Shown: in pieces, positions 16,792 through 24,949 of the stretch
How the letters are laid out: each line of letters begins with the position of its first letter
Position numbering within the stretch: position 1 is the stretch's first letter
Assembly: GCA_002353555.1 (NCBI GenBank)
Contig: DEJO01000029.1
Coordinates: 51,633 to 98,853, forward strand
Reading direction: 5' to 3'
Origin: Prevotella sp. UBA2746
GTDB lineage: Bacteria > Bacteroidota > Bacteroidia > Bacteroidales > Bacteroidaceae
Length of the DNA: 47,221 nt
Translations under genes and position numbers: made by a program
The notes under the pieces: model-generated
Told to the model about the DNA's origin: nothing
Databases searched by the model: none
Seen by the model: only the letters and a program-made list of their open reading frames with translations

Positions 16792-17637
16792 ATGAGCGAA
16801 CAAATACAAAAAACTATCGACATTGACGACATCCTCAAAAGCAAGATGGGTGCCAAGGCGCGTTATGTGCCACGCTTCTTGGTGAATTGGCTCAAGAAAA
16901 TCGTACACCAGGACAAGGTGAACGCATTCCTTTGGGAAAGCCGTCACCTCACGGGAACGGAATGGCTGGAGGAGTGTGTGCGCTATCTCGACATGACGCT
17001 CATCATCGACGGCAAGGAAAACCTTCCTGCCCCCGACGACGGTAAACTGTATACGTTCGTGTCAAACCACCCGTTGGGCGGAGCAGACGGTGTGGCACTC
17101 GGCTCCATCATAGGCAGACACTACGACTCGAAGTTCCGCTATCTGGTCAACGACCTGCTCATGAACCTGCCAGGACTGGCTCCTCTCTGCATCGGCATCA
17201 ACAAGACAGGCAAGCAGGGACGCAACTTCCCGGCTATCGTAGAGGCGGGATTCCAGAGCGACAACCACATGCTCATGTTCCCGGCAGGCCTCTGCTCACG
17301 CAAAATCAATGGTGAAATCCATGACTTACCGTGGAAGAAGACGTTCATCTCGAAGAGTGTGGAGTATCACCGCGACGTGGTGCCCATCCACTTCAGCGGC
17401 CGCAACTCTGAATTCTTCTACAACCTGGCGAACATCTGCAAGCGACTGGGCATCAAGTTCAACATCGCCATGCTGTTCCTCGTAGACGAAATGTACAAGA
17501 ACGTGCACAAGACGTTCCGCGTCACCATCGGGAAGCCCATTCCCTGGCAGACCTTCGACAAGTCGAAAACGCCGATGCAATGGGCAAAACTCGTCGAAGA
17601 CCAGGTCTACGCCATCGGCAACGGAACTCAACAATAG
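16792..17637 (+). CDS. glsA: PlsC-type acyltransferase, glycine-lipid O-acyltransferase-like
   Basis: Probable membrane-associated acyltransferase that adds a second fatty acyl chain to an N-acylated amino acid. The 281-aa protein shows PlsC-family features: SNHPLGGADG (H93, D99), GINKTGKQGRN, FPAGLCSRK (163-171) and VPIHFSGRNS. The catalytic pair is spaced H-X5-D rather than the usual H-X4-D. It is followed 56 bp downstream by a GNAT N-acyltransferase. In Bacteroides thetaiotaomicron such a pair (glsB, glsA) makes glycine lipids. The symbol is by analogy; an ornithine or other amino-acid lipid is possible. Confidence 0.75.
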   Translation: MSEQIQKTIDIDDILKSKMGAKARYVPRFLVNWLKKIVHQDKVNAFLWESRHLTGTEWLEECVRYLDMTLIIDGKENLPAPDDGKLYTFVSNHPLGGADGVALGSIIGRHYDSKFRYLVNDLLMNLPGLAPLCIGINKTGKQGRNFPAIVEAGFQSDNHMLMFPAGLCSRKINGEIHDLPWKKTFISKSVEYHRDVVPIHFSGRNSEFFYNLANICKRLGIKFNIAMLFLVDEMYKNVHKTFRVTIGKPIPWQTFDKSKTPMQWAKLVEDQVYAIGNGTQQ

Positions 17638-17693
17638 CATTCATCAAGACAATAATAGCAATCAACCAAGTAGGACTTTCTGAAGAATAAGTA

Positions 17694-18692
17694 ATGGTAC
17701 AACAAGCTCCCATCATCGAACCCGTTGACAGAGCCTTGCTCATGCGCGAGCTCACGCCCGAAAAGCAACTACGCTCGACCAACAAGAGCCACAATAAAAT
17801 CTACATTGTGGACTTCCACAACGCGCCCAATACGCTCAGGGAAATCGGACGACTGCGCGAGATTGCCTTCCGCGAGGCAGGAGGTGGAACGGGAAAGGCT
17901 CTCGACCTTGACGAGTTCGACACCTGCGACAACTGCTACAAGCAGCTCATCGTGTGGAACCCGGAGGCTCAGGAAATCATCGGAGGCTACCGTTACCTCT
18001 ACGGAACTGACTGGGAACTCGACGACAACGGGCAACCGAAGCTTGCCACCAGCCACATGTTCCACTTCTCAGAGAAATTCCTCAAGGAGTATATGCCCTA
18101 CACCGTAGAGCTGGGACGCTCGTTCGTGTCGCTCGAATACCAGAATGTCCGCAAGAACACCAAGAGCATCTTCGCACTCGACAACCTGTGGGATGGACTC
18201 GGTGCGCTGACGGTTCTGAAACCCAACGTGCGCTACTTCTTCGGAAAGATGACCATGTACCCGTCGTATATCCGTCGCGGACGCGACATGATTCTCTACT
18301 TCTTAGAGAAACATTTCAGCGACAAGGAGAACCTCATCACCCCGATGAAACCGCTGAAAATAGAGGAAGACCCCGCAGAACTGGCTAAACTCTTCTGCGA
18401 AGAAGACTTCCGCAAAGACTACCTCATCCTGAACCACGAGATCAGGGCGCTGGGCTACAACATTCCCCCATTGGTGAATGCCTACATGAACCTCTCGCCG
18501 ACCATGAAACTCTTCGGCACTGCCATCAACGACGGCTTCGGCGAGGTGGAAGAGACCGGCATCCTGATTGCCATTGACGAGATCCTGGAGGAGAAGCGCG
18601 TGCGACATATCGACTCGTTCATCGCCGAACATCCCGAAGCTTTCAAGCTGACGAGCGGTGCCAACAAGGTGATATACAAGGAGAAGGCATAA
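17694..18692 (+). CDS. glsB: GNAT-fold N-acyltransferase, glycine-lipid/commendamide synthase-like
   Basis: Expected to transfer a 3-hydroxy fatty acyl group from acyl-ACP to the amino group of glycine, the first step of glycine-lipid synthesis. The 332-aa protein matches the 'hemolysin-like' acyltransferase group: REIAFREAGGGTGKALDLDEFDTCDNCYKQLIVWN, IGGYRYLYG, TVELGRSFVSLEYQ, and a C-terminal LNHEIRALGYNIPPLVNAYMNL. The order here is PlsC-type gene first, GNAT second. Substrate is inferred from the family and from the partner gene. Confidence 0.78.
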   Translation: MVQQAPIIEPVDRALLMRELTPEKQLRSTNKSHNKIYIVDFHNAPNTLREIGRLREIAFREAGGGTGKALDLDEFDTCDNCYKQLIVWNPEAQEIIGGYRYLYGTDWELDDNGQPKLATSHMFHFSEKFLKEYMPYTVELGRSFVSLEYQNVRKNTKSIFALDNLWDGLGALTVLKPNVRYFFGKMTMYPSYIRRGRDMILYFLEKHFSDKENLITPMKPLKIEEDPAELAKLFCEEDFRKDYLILNHEIRALGYNIPPLVNAYMNLSPTMKLFGTAINDGFGEVEETGILIAIDEILEEKRVRHIDSFIAEHPEAFKLTSGANKVIYKEKA

Positions 18693-18768
18693 ACTCCTGA
18701 AGGGAGTGACCTCCAGTACGCTTGCGAGGAACGGGAATTAACCTGCACAGAAGAACCTGAATTGATAT

Positions 18769-21693
18769 ATGAAAACAGAGAAACAGATGGCTGCTGCCGC
18801 TGTGGAGTTTGCTGAACGATGGAAAGGCAGAGGATATGAACGTGGCGAGTCACAACCGTTCTGGATAGACTTGCTCACCAACGTCTATGGCATAGAAACG
18901 CCTTCAGACGGCTTCATCGCGTTTGAAGACCACCGAATGGTGGACAGCTCCAACTTCATTGATGCCCGCATACCTTCTACACGTGTGCTGATAGAGCAGA
19001 AATCGCTCGGCAAAAACCTGCGCAAAGGAATACTGCAAAGCGACGGCTCGCTGCTCAACCCCTTCCAGCAAGCACGCCGATACGTGGTCGGTCTGCCTGT
19101 TTCGGAGCATCCGCGTTGGATTGTCACCTGCAATTTCTCTGAGTTTCTCGTCTACGACATGGAACAACCCAACGGCGAACCGGAACAGATTTTGCTCGAA
19201 AACCTGGGCAAGGAATACTACCGGCTGATGTTTCTTGTCGATGCCAAGAACGAACACCTGAGCAAAGAGATGGAAGTCTCGATGCAGGCAGGCGAGATAG
19301 TAGGCAAGATCTACGAGGCACTGCTCCGGCAATATGACGACAACTCGCCAGAAGCCTTGCGGTGGCTCAACATCCTTTGCGTGAGAATCGTCTTCTGCCT
19401 GTATGCCGAAGATGCTGGAGTCTTCAACCACGACCAGTTCCATGACTACCTGTCACACTATGATGCCGACGACTTGCGCAACGCACTCATCCGACTGTTC
19501 GACGTGCTGAACACCCCTGAAGACAAGCGCAGCAAATACTTGAAAGACGACCTGAAGGCCTTTCCCTATACCAACGGAGGACTGTTTGAAGAGAACATCG
19601 AGATACCACAGTTCACAGAAGAGCTCAAGCAGACACTCTTGCAAAACGCAAGCCTCGACTTCGACTGGAGTGAAATCTCTCCTACCATCTTCGGAGCTGT
19701 CTTTGAAAGCACCCTCAACCCAGAGACAAGGCGAACGGGAGGAATGCACTACACGTCTATCGAGAACATACACAAGGTCATTGACCCGCTGTTTCTCAAC
19801 GACCTGAGGGCTGAACTCGATGAAATACTGGAAGAGAAAATCGAGAAGAAGCGCACCAAGAAGCTCGACGAATATCAGGAACGGCTGGCAACGCTCACCT
19901 TCCTCGACCCTGCCTGCGGCTCAGGCAACTTCCTGACGGAAACCTATCTGTCGCTAAGAAGGCTGGAAAACGAAGTCATACGCGAACGCTATCACGGGCA
20001 GACGATGATGGGTGCCTTCGTCAACCCCATCAAAGTAAGCATCCAACAGTTCTACGGCATCGAAATCAACGACTTTGCCGTAACCGTAGCTACCACCGCA
20101 TTGTGGATTTCCGAGGCACAGATGCTGGCAGAGACCGAAAAAATCATCCACCAGGACATTGACTTCCTGCCGCTGAAAAGCTATACCAACATCAGAGAAG
20201 GGAACGCACTCAGGATGGAGTGGGATGTCATAGAATACCCAACGGGGATACCTACCATTTATGCTAAAAACGCCCACATTCTTATTGAAAGCCCATCACA
20301 GATGGTAAGCGAACCCATTGAAACCTATGGTGATGTTAACATCTTGGCAGAAAAAGCCGATAGCGTGCCGAAGCCGTCTTCTGTCAAGGTTCAACAACAT
20401 TATGACTATATTATAGGTAATCCCCCATTTGTCGGAGCACGATGGATGAATAAAAGTCAAAAACAAGATGTATTGCAGATATTCGGCTCCAAATGGCAAG
20501 GAGTTGGCGACCTTGACTACGTAGCTTGCTGGTACAAGAAGGCTGCAAACCTGATGAGAGGAACAAATACCCGTGCAGCTCTTGTTTCCACAAACAGCAT
20601 TACACAAGGTAGTTCTGTTTCAAATCTCTGGAAACCCCTAACAGAAGAAGGTATACATATTGATTTTGCTTGGCGTACATTCCGCTGGGATAGTGAAGCA
20701 TCTTTGAAAGCTCACGTTCATTGCGTAATAATAGGCTTCTCGAAAGCTATGAGCAATAGCCCCAAAATGATATACGTCAATGACCAACAGAGTATTATTT
20801 CTGACAATATCAATGCATATCTGCTCAATGCTCCTGACACTTTCATAGAAAAAAGGATAAAACCTCTCTGTAATGTTCCTCAGATATGCTTAGGAGGTCA
20901 ACCTATTGATGATGGAAATCTTACCCTTACAGAAGAAGAAAAGGATGAACTTCTCAAAAAAGAGCCACAAGCTTCAACCTTTATCCGACCGTTTATGATG
21001 GGTAAGGATTTTATCAATCGCAAAACCAGATTCTGTATATGGCTGATGGGAGCAGACCCCACACTTCTTCGCACATGCAACCATGTCTTAGAGAGGGTTC
21101 AAAGAGTAAAGGAGTTTCGCCTTGGCAGTAAACGGCTTAGCACTTTGAAAGCCGCCGAGAATCCGACTCTTTTTGGCGCTCCCTTTAAATGTAATTCCAA
21201 TTATGTTGCACTACCTAAAGTCTCTTCCGAGAATCGCAAGTATATTCCAATTGATTATCTATCCTCAGAGATTATTCCTGGCGACAAGCTCTTTTGCATG
21301 CAGGATGCTTCTTTATACCATTTCGGAATCCTTACCAGCAACGTCCACATGGCTTGGATGAGGGTTGTCAGCGGAAGACTAAAAAGCGATTATAGCTATT
21401 CAAACACCATAGTCTACAACAACTTCCCCTGGCCTGCGCCGTCAGAAGAGCAGAAAGCGAAGATAGAGCAGACGGCACAAGCCATTCTTGACGCGCGGGC
21501 ACTCTATCCCGACTCGTCGCTTGCCGACCTTTACAACGAACTGACCATGCCGCCAGAACTGCGCAAAGCCCATCAGGACAACGACCGTGCCGTGATGCAG
21601 GCCTATGGTTTCCCTGTTCATTCGGCATTTACTGAAAGCCAGTGCGTGGCAGAGCTGTTTAAGCTGTATAAGGAATACGTAAGCCGCAGCTGA
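18769..21693 (+). CDS. MmeI-like type IIG restriction-modification enzyme
   Basis: A single polypeptide expected to cut and methylate DNA (N6-adenine), with one recognition domain serving both. The 974-aa protein has an N-terminal nuclease-like region with D65...E76-Q-K78 in IDARIPSTRVLIEQKS, a helical connector, SAM motif I LDPACGSGNF (379-388), the adenine methylase motif NPPF (551-554), then a target recognition region and a C-terminal segment after VYNNFPWPAPSEEQK. G+C is about 60% in the N-terminal part and after 21420 but near 40% between, roughly 20230-21410, which covers part of the methylase and the recognition domain. No separate specificity, restriction or methylase gene lies nearby. 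Confidence 0.85.
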   Translation: MKTEKQMAAAAVEFAERWKGRGYERGESQPFWIDLLTNVYGIETPSDGFIAFEDHRMVDSSNFIDARIPSTRVLIEQKSLGKNLRKGILQSDGSLLNPFQQARRYVVGLPVSEHPRWIVTCNFSEFLVYDMEQPNGEPEQILLENLGKEYYRLMFLVDAKNEHLSKEMEVSMQAGEIVGKIYEALLRQYDDNSPEALRWLNILCVRIVFCLYAEDAGVFNHDQFHDYLSHYDADDLRNALIRLFDVLNTPEDKRSKYLKDDLKAFPYTNGGLFEENIEIPQFTEELKQTLLQNASLDFDWSEISPTIFGAVFESTLNPETRRTGGMHYTSIENIHKVIDPLFLNDLRAELDEILEEKIEKKRTKKLDEYQERLATLTFLDPACGSGNFLTETYLSLRRLENEVIRERYHGQTMMGAFVNPIKVSIQQFYGIEINDFAVTVATTALWISEAQMLAETEKIIHQDIDFLPLKSYTNIREGNALRMEWDVIEYPTGIPTIYAKNAHILIESPSQMVSEPIETYGDVNILAEKADSVPKPSSVKVQQHYDYIIGNPPFVGARWMNKSQKQDVLQIFGSKWQGVGDLDYVACWYKKAANLMRGTNTRAALVSTNSITQGSSVSNLWKPLTEEGIHIDFAWRTFRWDSEASLKAHVHCVIIGFSKAMSNSPKMIYVNDQQSIISDNINAYLLNAPDTFIEKRIKPLCNVPQICLGGQPIDDGNLTLTEEEKDELLKKEPQASTFIRPFMMGKDFINRKTRFCIWLMGADPTLLRTCNHVLERVQRVKEFRLGSKRLSTLKAAENPTLFGAPFKCNSNYVALPKVSSENRKYIPIDYLSSEIIPGDKLFCMQDASLYHFGILTSNVHMAWMRVVSGRLKSDYSYSNTIVYNNFPWPAPSEEQKAKIEQTAQAILDARALYPDSSLADLYNELTMPPELRKAHQDNDRAVMQAYGFPVHSAFTESQCVAELFKLYKEYVSRS

Positions 21694-22023
21694 CGGGATG
21701 ATGTCTTTCCGGTATTTTTATTTTTGACAATTTGCGGCGAGTATTTATCTTCGGCTCATTTCATTCGTCACTCAAAACGGGCTGTTCATCACTCCCAGAT
21801 GCCACTTCATAAAAAAGGTGGTTGTTGCTATTCTTTATTCCCAGAACTTTACTAACTTTACATGCGGAAAAACTATCATAACACGCAATAACCATGAAGA
21901 AAAAACTGAAAGTTTCGGTGCTGACGGCGTATTGACAACCAATGAAATAGCCAACGAGTTCTATATGGAGGTCTATGGCAAGGAAATAGCCAGCCTGAAA
22001 GGTATCGATTTTCCCTCTAATTT
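21694..22023. other. Intergenic region with possible gene remnant
   Basis: This 330-bp stretch lies between the restriction enzyme and the convergent dgt gene. One plus-strand frame (21818-22078) reads GVLTTNEIANEFYMEVYGKEIASLKGIDFPSNF, which looks protein-like. Its apparent natural start, MKKKLKVSVLTAY from ATG 21894, is in another frame and stops at once. It also runs into the 3' end of dgt on the opposite strand. It may be a decayed small gene or chance; no family was recognised. Confidence 0.3.
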
Positions 22024-23382
22024 TCAAAGTACGGGCAGGGAGATACCGTTGATTTTCTGGTATATGTCAAGGGCATAGACGTCGGTCATGCCACTGATAT
22101 AGTCGATGACAGCCATAATGCGCGTCTCCAGGTTGTCGCTCTGGATGTCGTACTGCGACGAGAAACGGCGGATGAGCTGCTGGGAATGGAACTTAGTGGG
22201 GTGGACGGCAGCCTCCACGAGGTCTTGCATCAGCGTCTCCATAATCTTGTAACCGCTGAGTTCCACGTCAAGTACAATTTTGCTGTTGTAGATTTTCTGC
22301 TTCGAAACCTTCGTACAACGCAAGTAAGCCTCACGCTGCAACGGTGCTATATGGTCTATGAGCGACCCTTGGAAGGTGCCGTTGAGAATCTCTTCCTCGC
22401 ATTCCACAAACGTCTTCACACACTCGTTCTCCAGTTTTCCGATGGCACAGGCTCGCATGTAGACCACCTTTTCGTTCTCGTCGGTAACCCCCTCGTCGAC
22501 GACTCGCTGACGGATGTGCTGCCGTGTAGCGTCATCGAAGAAGCCAAGCAGTAAATCCTCGGTTTCATCGAAAGAAATCAGCTTCAGTTTATGGGCGTCT
22601 TCGATGTCCATGATCTCGTAACAGATGTCGTCGGCAGCCTCAACCAAGTAGACCAACGGATAACGGGCGTAGCCATCCTCCTGCATGCTGACGATACCCA
22701 GCTCACCGGCAATCTGGCGATAGATGCCTTCTTCCGAGAGGAAGAACCCAAACTTTCCCTTCGTTCCTGCCTGAGAAGAGATGCGCGGATACTTCACGAT
22801 GCTTGCCAGCGTGCTGTAGGTCATGACGAATCCACCGTCGCGACGCCCCTTGAAGCGATGGGTCAGCAAGCGGAAAGCATTGGCATTGCCTTCGAAGTGG
22901 GTGATGTCATCCCAGAAACGCGGCGACAACTGCTCCTTCAGGTACAGTCCCGGTCCCTCGGTGAAATAGGCTTGTATGGCTTTCTCGCCACTATGTCCGA
23001 AGGGTGGGTTGCCCATGTCGTGGGCAAGGCAGGCCGCAGAGACGATGGTTCCGATTTCCTCGAAGAGTGTTCCTGCAAGTTCCGGGTGCTTCTTCATCAG
23101 GAGCTGAGCCACATCGTCGCCCAAAGAGCGCCCTACACTCGACACCTCAAGGGAGTGGGTGAGCCTGTTGTGGACGAAGATACTGCCTGGGAGGGGGAAC
23201 ACCTGCGTCTTGTTCTGCAGGCGGCGGAACGGTGCCGAAAAAATCAGCCGGTCGTAGTCACGCCGAAACTCCGAACGGTCGTCGTGGCGCTCGGCATGCT
23301 TGATTTCCTGTCCGAGCCGTTTGTTGGAGATAAGTTGTTGCCAGTTCATGCCGGAAAAATGCGTAAAAAGGGGCTCAGACAT
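22024..23382 (-). CDS. dgt: Deoxyguanosinetriphosphate triphosphohydrolase (dGTPase)
   Basis: HD-domain phosphohydrolase splitting dNTPs (dGTP in the type enzyme) into deoxynucleoside and triphosphate, affecting nucleotide pool balance. The 452-aa protein has the metal-binding pattern H76 (RLTHSLEVSSVGRSLG), H121-D122 (ACLAHDMGNPPFGHSGE), then VEAADDICYEIMDIEDAH. The N-terminal RSEFRRDYDRLIFSAPFRRLQNKTQV is a strong family marker. ATG at 23382 is used; an internal ATG at 23349 (MNWQQLISNKRL) is an alternative. Substrate preference cannot be read from sequence. Confidence 0.92.
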   Translation of the reverse strand: MSEPLFTHFSGMNWQQLISNKRLGQEIKHAERHDDRSEFRRDYDRLIFSAPFRRLQNKTQVFPLPGSIFVHNRLTHSLEVSSVGRSLGDDVAQLLMKKHPELAGTLFEEIGTIVSAACLAHDMGNPPFGHSGEKAIQAYFTEGPGLYLKEQLSPRFWDDITHFEGNANAFRLLTHRFKGRRDGGFVMTYSTLASIVKYPRISSQAGTKGKFGFFLSEEGIYRQIAGELGIVSMQEDGYARYPLVYLVEAADDICYEIMDIEDAHKLKLISFDETEDLLLGFFDDATRQHIRQRVVDEGVTDENEKVVYMRACAIGKLENECVKTFVECEEEILNGTFQGSLIDHIAPLQREAYLRCTKVSKQKIYNSKIVLDVELSGYKIMETLMQDLVEAAVHPTKFHSQQLIRRFSSQYDIQSDNLETRIMAVIDYISGMTDVYALDIYQKINGISLPVL

Positions 23383-23407
23383 GCCAAGCCCCTCATGATG
23401 AAAGTCC

Positions 23408-23806
23408 TTATTGCTGTTTGAAAGCAGCGTAGATGCGTGCTGCTATATCCTTAAACTCCTCTTCCGTCAACTCCACTTTCGGTTTACGGAAGTCTACATC
23501 GCCTTCGCTGTTCATAGGAATCAGGTGGATATGAGCATGCGGAACTTCAAGTCCGAGCACCACCTGAGCGACTTTCTTGCAGGGGAAAGCTTCTTTCAAA
23601 GCCTTTGCCACACGCTTGGCAAAGAGCTGGAAGGCAGCCAGTTCGTCGTCTTCCATATCGAAGATGTAGTCTACCTCACGTCGTGGGATGACCAGCGTAT
23701 GGCCCTTGCCTACGGGGTTGATGTCGAGAAAGGCATAGAACTGGTCGTCTTCGGCACACTTGTAGCTGGGAATCTCACCGGCAGCTATCTTACTGAAAAT
23801 ATCCAT
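23408..23806 (-). CDS. HIT family nucleotide-binding hydrolase
   Basis: Small cytoplasmic protein of the histidine triad superfamily, Hint-like branch, which hydrolyses nucleoside phosphoramidates or related compounds. The 132-aa product begins IFSKIAAGEIPSYKCAEDD and holds the triad VPHAHIHLIP (HxHxH), with INPVGKGHTLVIPRREV before it. It lies 10 bp downstream of greA and 25 bp upstream of dgt, all on one strand, so the three genes are probably co-transcribed. The physiological substrate is unknown. Confidence 0.93.
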   Translation of the reverse strand: MDIFSKIAAGEIPSYKCAEDDQFYAFLDINPVGKGHTLVIPRREVDYIFDMEDDELAAFQLFAKRVAKALKEAFPCKKVAQVVLGLEVPHAHIHLIPMNSEGDVDFRKPKVELTEEEFKDIAARIYAAFKQQ

Positions 23807-23816
23807 ATCGGTCGAG

Positions 23817-24287
23817 TTAGAGTTCTATACTGATGTTATCGATACGCAACTTGATGGTGCCACGAGGAATCTTTATCTCAGCAACGTCGCCCACCTTCTT
23901 GTTCAGCAGCCCCTGTGCGATGGGCGTCTTGATGGAAATCTTGCCTTCCTTCAGGTTAGCTTCCGTCTCGCTGACGATGGTGTATACCATCTTCTGGTTG
24001 GTGGTGAGGTTGGTCATCTCTACTTTCGACATGATCTGCACAGCATCTGTGCTGAGTCGCGACGTGTCAACAATCTTTGCGTCGGCAATGGTCAGCTTCA
24101 TCTGCGCTATCTTTGCCTCTAAGTGAGCCTGTGCTTCCTTGGCAGCATCATACTCAGAGTTCTCACTAAGGTCACCCTTGTCGCGGGCCTCAGCAATGGC
24201 TGCCGATGCCTTCGGGCGTTCTACTGACTCCAGTCGTTGGAGTTCGGCGACGAGCTTGTCGTAGCCTTCTTGTGACATATATGCCAT
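23817..24287 (-). CDS. greA: Transcription elongation factor GreA
   Basis: Rescues backtracked RNA polymerase by stimulating its RNA cleavage activity. The 156-aa length is typical. The N-terminal coiled coil includes SAAIAEARDKGDLSENSEYDAAKEAQ with the acidic tip DLSENSEY essential for cleavage, and the C-terminal domain ends TPIAQGLLNKKVGDVAEIKIPRGT. ATG at 24287 (MAYMSQEGYDKL) is chosen; an ATG three codons later is possible. Confidence 0.97.
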   Translation of the reverse strand: MAYMSQEGYDKLVAELQRLESVERPKASAAIAEARDKGDLSENSEYDAAKEAQAHLEAKIAQMKLTIADAKIVDTSRLSTDAVQIMSKVEMTNLTTNQKMVYTIVSETEANLKEGKISIKTPIAQGLLNKKVGDVAEIKIPRGTIKLRIDNISIEL

Positions 24288-24425
24288 ATCATTTACAATT
24301 TAACGATTTACTGTTTACAATTTAATTCAGGAATGCTCCTTGATAGCGCAAAAAAGAAAGAATCCCAACATCGTCTATGTCAGAATTCCGTATCCTTTAC
24401 GTACCTTTCAATCTTATTTACAGCA

Positions 24426-24433
24426 CAAAGGTA
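24426..24433 (-). promoter_or_regulatory. -7 element of the greA promoter
   Basis: The minus strand reads TACCTTTG, a perfect -7 match. The -33 region lacks a clear TTG at 19-20 nt. The leader to the greA ATG would be about 130 nt. Confidence 0.6.
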
Positions 24434-24593
24434 GCAATAAAAAACTTTACTTACCCGTTTTGATGCTTGAATTTAGAGATTTTTAAGCAAAAAGGGAGCC
24501 AAGACAGAGCATACTGCCCATACCGTGCACGCCAACAGATTCTTGATTTAAATCAATAAATCGCTGATTCCTTGCATTTTATGGCAAAAAAGC

Positions 24594-24624
24594 TTGGAAG
24601 GTATCTGAAAACCGCTTACCTTTG
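24594..24624 (+). promoter_or_regulatory. Bacteroidota promoter for a short transcript
   Basis: TTG at 24594-24596 and TACCTTTG at 24617-24624 are separated by exactly 20 nt, an ideal match to the Bacteroidota consensus. Predicted start of transcription is near 24630, with a terminator only about 60 nt further on. Confidence 0.8.
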
Positions 24625-24629
24625 CATCG

Positions 24630-24692
24630 TGTTTTTCATAGTATTAGATTTAAGGTTAACAAAGGTTGGACTACAGCGGTAGTCCTTTTTTT
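24630..24692 (+). ncRNA. Candidate small RNA or leader RNA upstream of gpmI
   Basis: A predicted transcript of about 63 nt starts after an ideal promoter and ends in a textbook intrinsic terminator. The stem is GGACTAC (24668-24674) with GTAGTCC (24679-24685), loop AGCG, followed by seven T (24686-24692). The upstream part, around TATTAGATTTAAGGTTAAC, is unstructured and I believe similar blocks occur in other Bacteroidales intergenic regions, but this is recollection. It may be a free sRNA or an attenuated leader of gpmI, whose ATG is 258 nt further on. No Rfam family is asserted. Confidence 0.55.
24668..24692 (+). terminator. Intrinsic terminator of the short transcript
   Basis: A perfect 7-bp stem with a 4-nt loop is followed directly by seven T residues. 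It lies between an upstream promoter and the gpmI promoter, with no open reading frame before it. Confidence 0.85.
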
Positions 24693-24718
24693 ATGTCTAT
24701 ACCCCAGAATAAGGCAAA

Positions 24719-24842
24719 GAAAAACAAGTTTTCCTTTTGTTCTTTCCTCGCTTCATCGTACTTTCAAGAAGGTACTTCCGCTCGACAAAGCAAAAGAAAA
24801 ACAAGTTTTCCTTTTGCTTTGTCCTCGCTTAATCGTACCTTT
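24719..24842 (+). repeat. 77-bp-period tandem duplication of promoter and hairpin
   Basis: Positions 24719-24765 and 24796-24842 align with a constant 77-bp offset: both carry GAAAAACAAGTTTTCCTTTTG, CCTCGCTT and ATCGTAC. In the second copy GCAAAAGAAAAAC (24790-24802) and GTTTTCCTTTTGC (24805-24817) form a hairpin with one mismatch, and its right arm supplies the -33 TTG. The -7 is TACCTTTG in copy two but TACTTTCA in copy one. Confidence 0.75.
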
Positions 24843-24843
24843 G
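24814..24843 (+). promoter_or_regulatory. gpmI promoter
   Basis: TTG at 24814-24816 and TACCTTTG at 24836-24843 with a 19-nt spacer match the Bacteroidota consensus perfectly. The start would be near 24849, leaving a leader of about 100 nt of AT-rich short repeats before the gpmI ATG. Confidence 0.78.
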
Positions 24844-24949
24844 CACCCGATTTAAAAAGGTAAGAAAGTAAAAAAGTAAAAAGCAAAACAATCGTGAAAT
24901 CATAAAATTGTGAATTCGTGAAATCGTATAATTGTTTAATATAATAGGT

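Noticed and set aside
18769..21693. BREX PglX or a multi-gene defence system
   Set aside because: The N-terminal nuclease-like region with E-X-K and the single-gene context fit MmeI-like type IIG better, and no brx/pgl partner genes are present.
24622..24855. Small plus-strand frames of 65-77 codons upstream of gpmI
   Set aside because: They cross an intrinsic terminator and a tandem promoter duplication, and the repeated residues reflect the DNA repeat. No ribosome binding site was seen.
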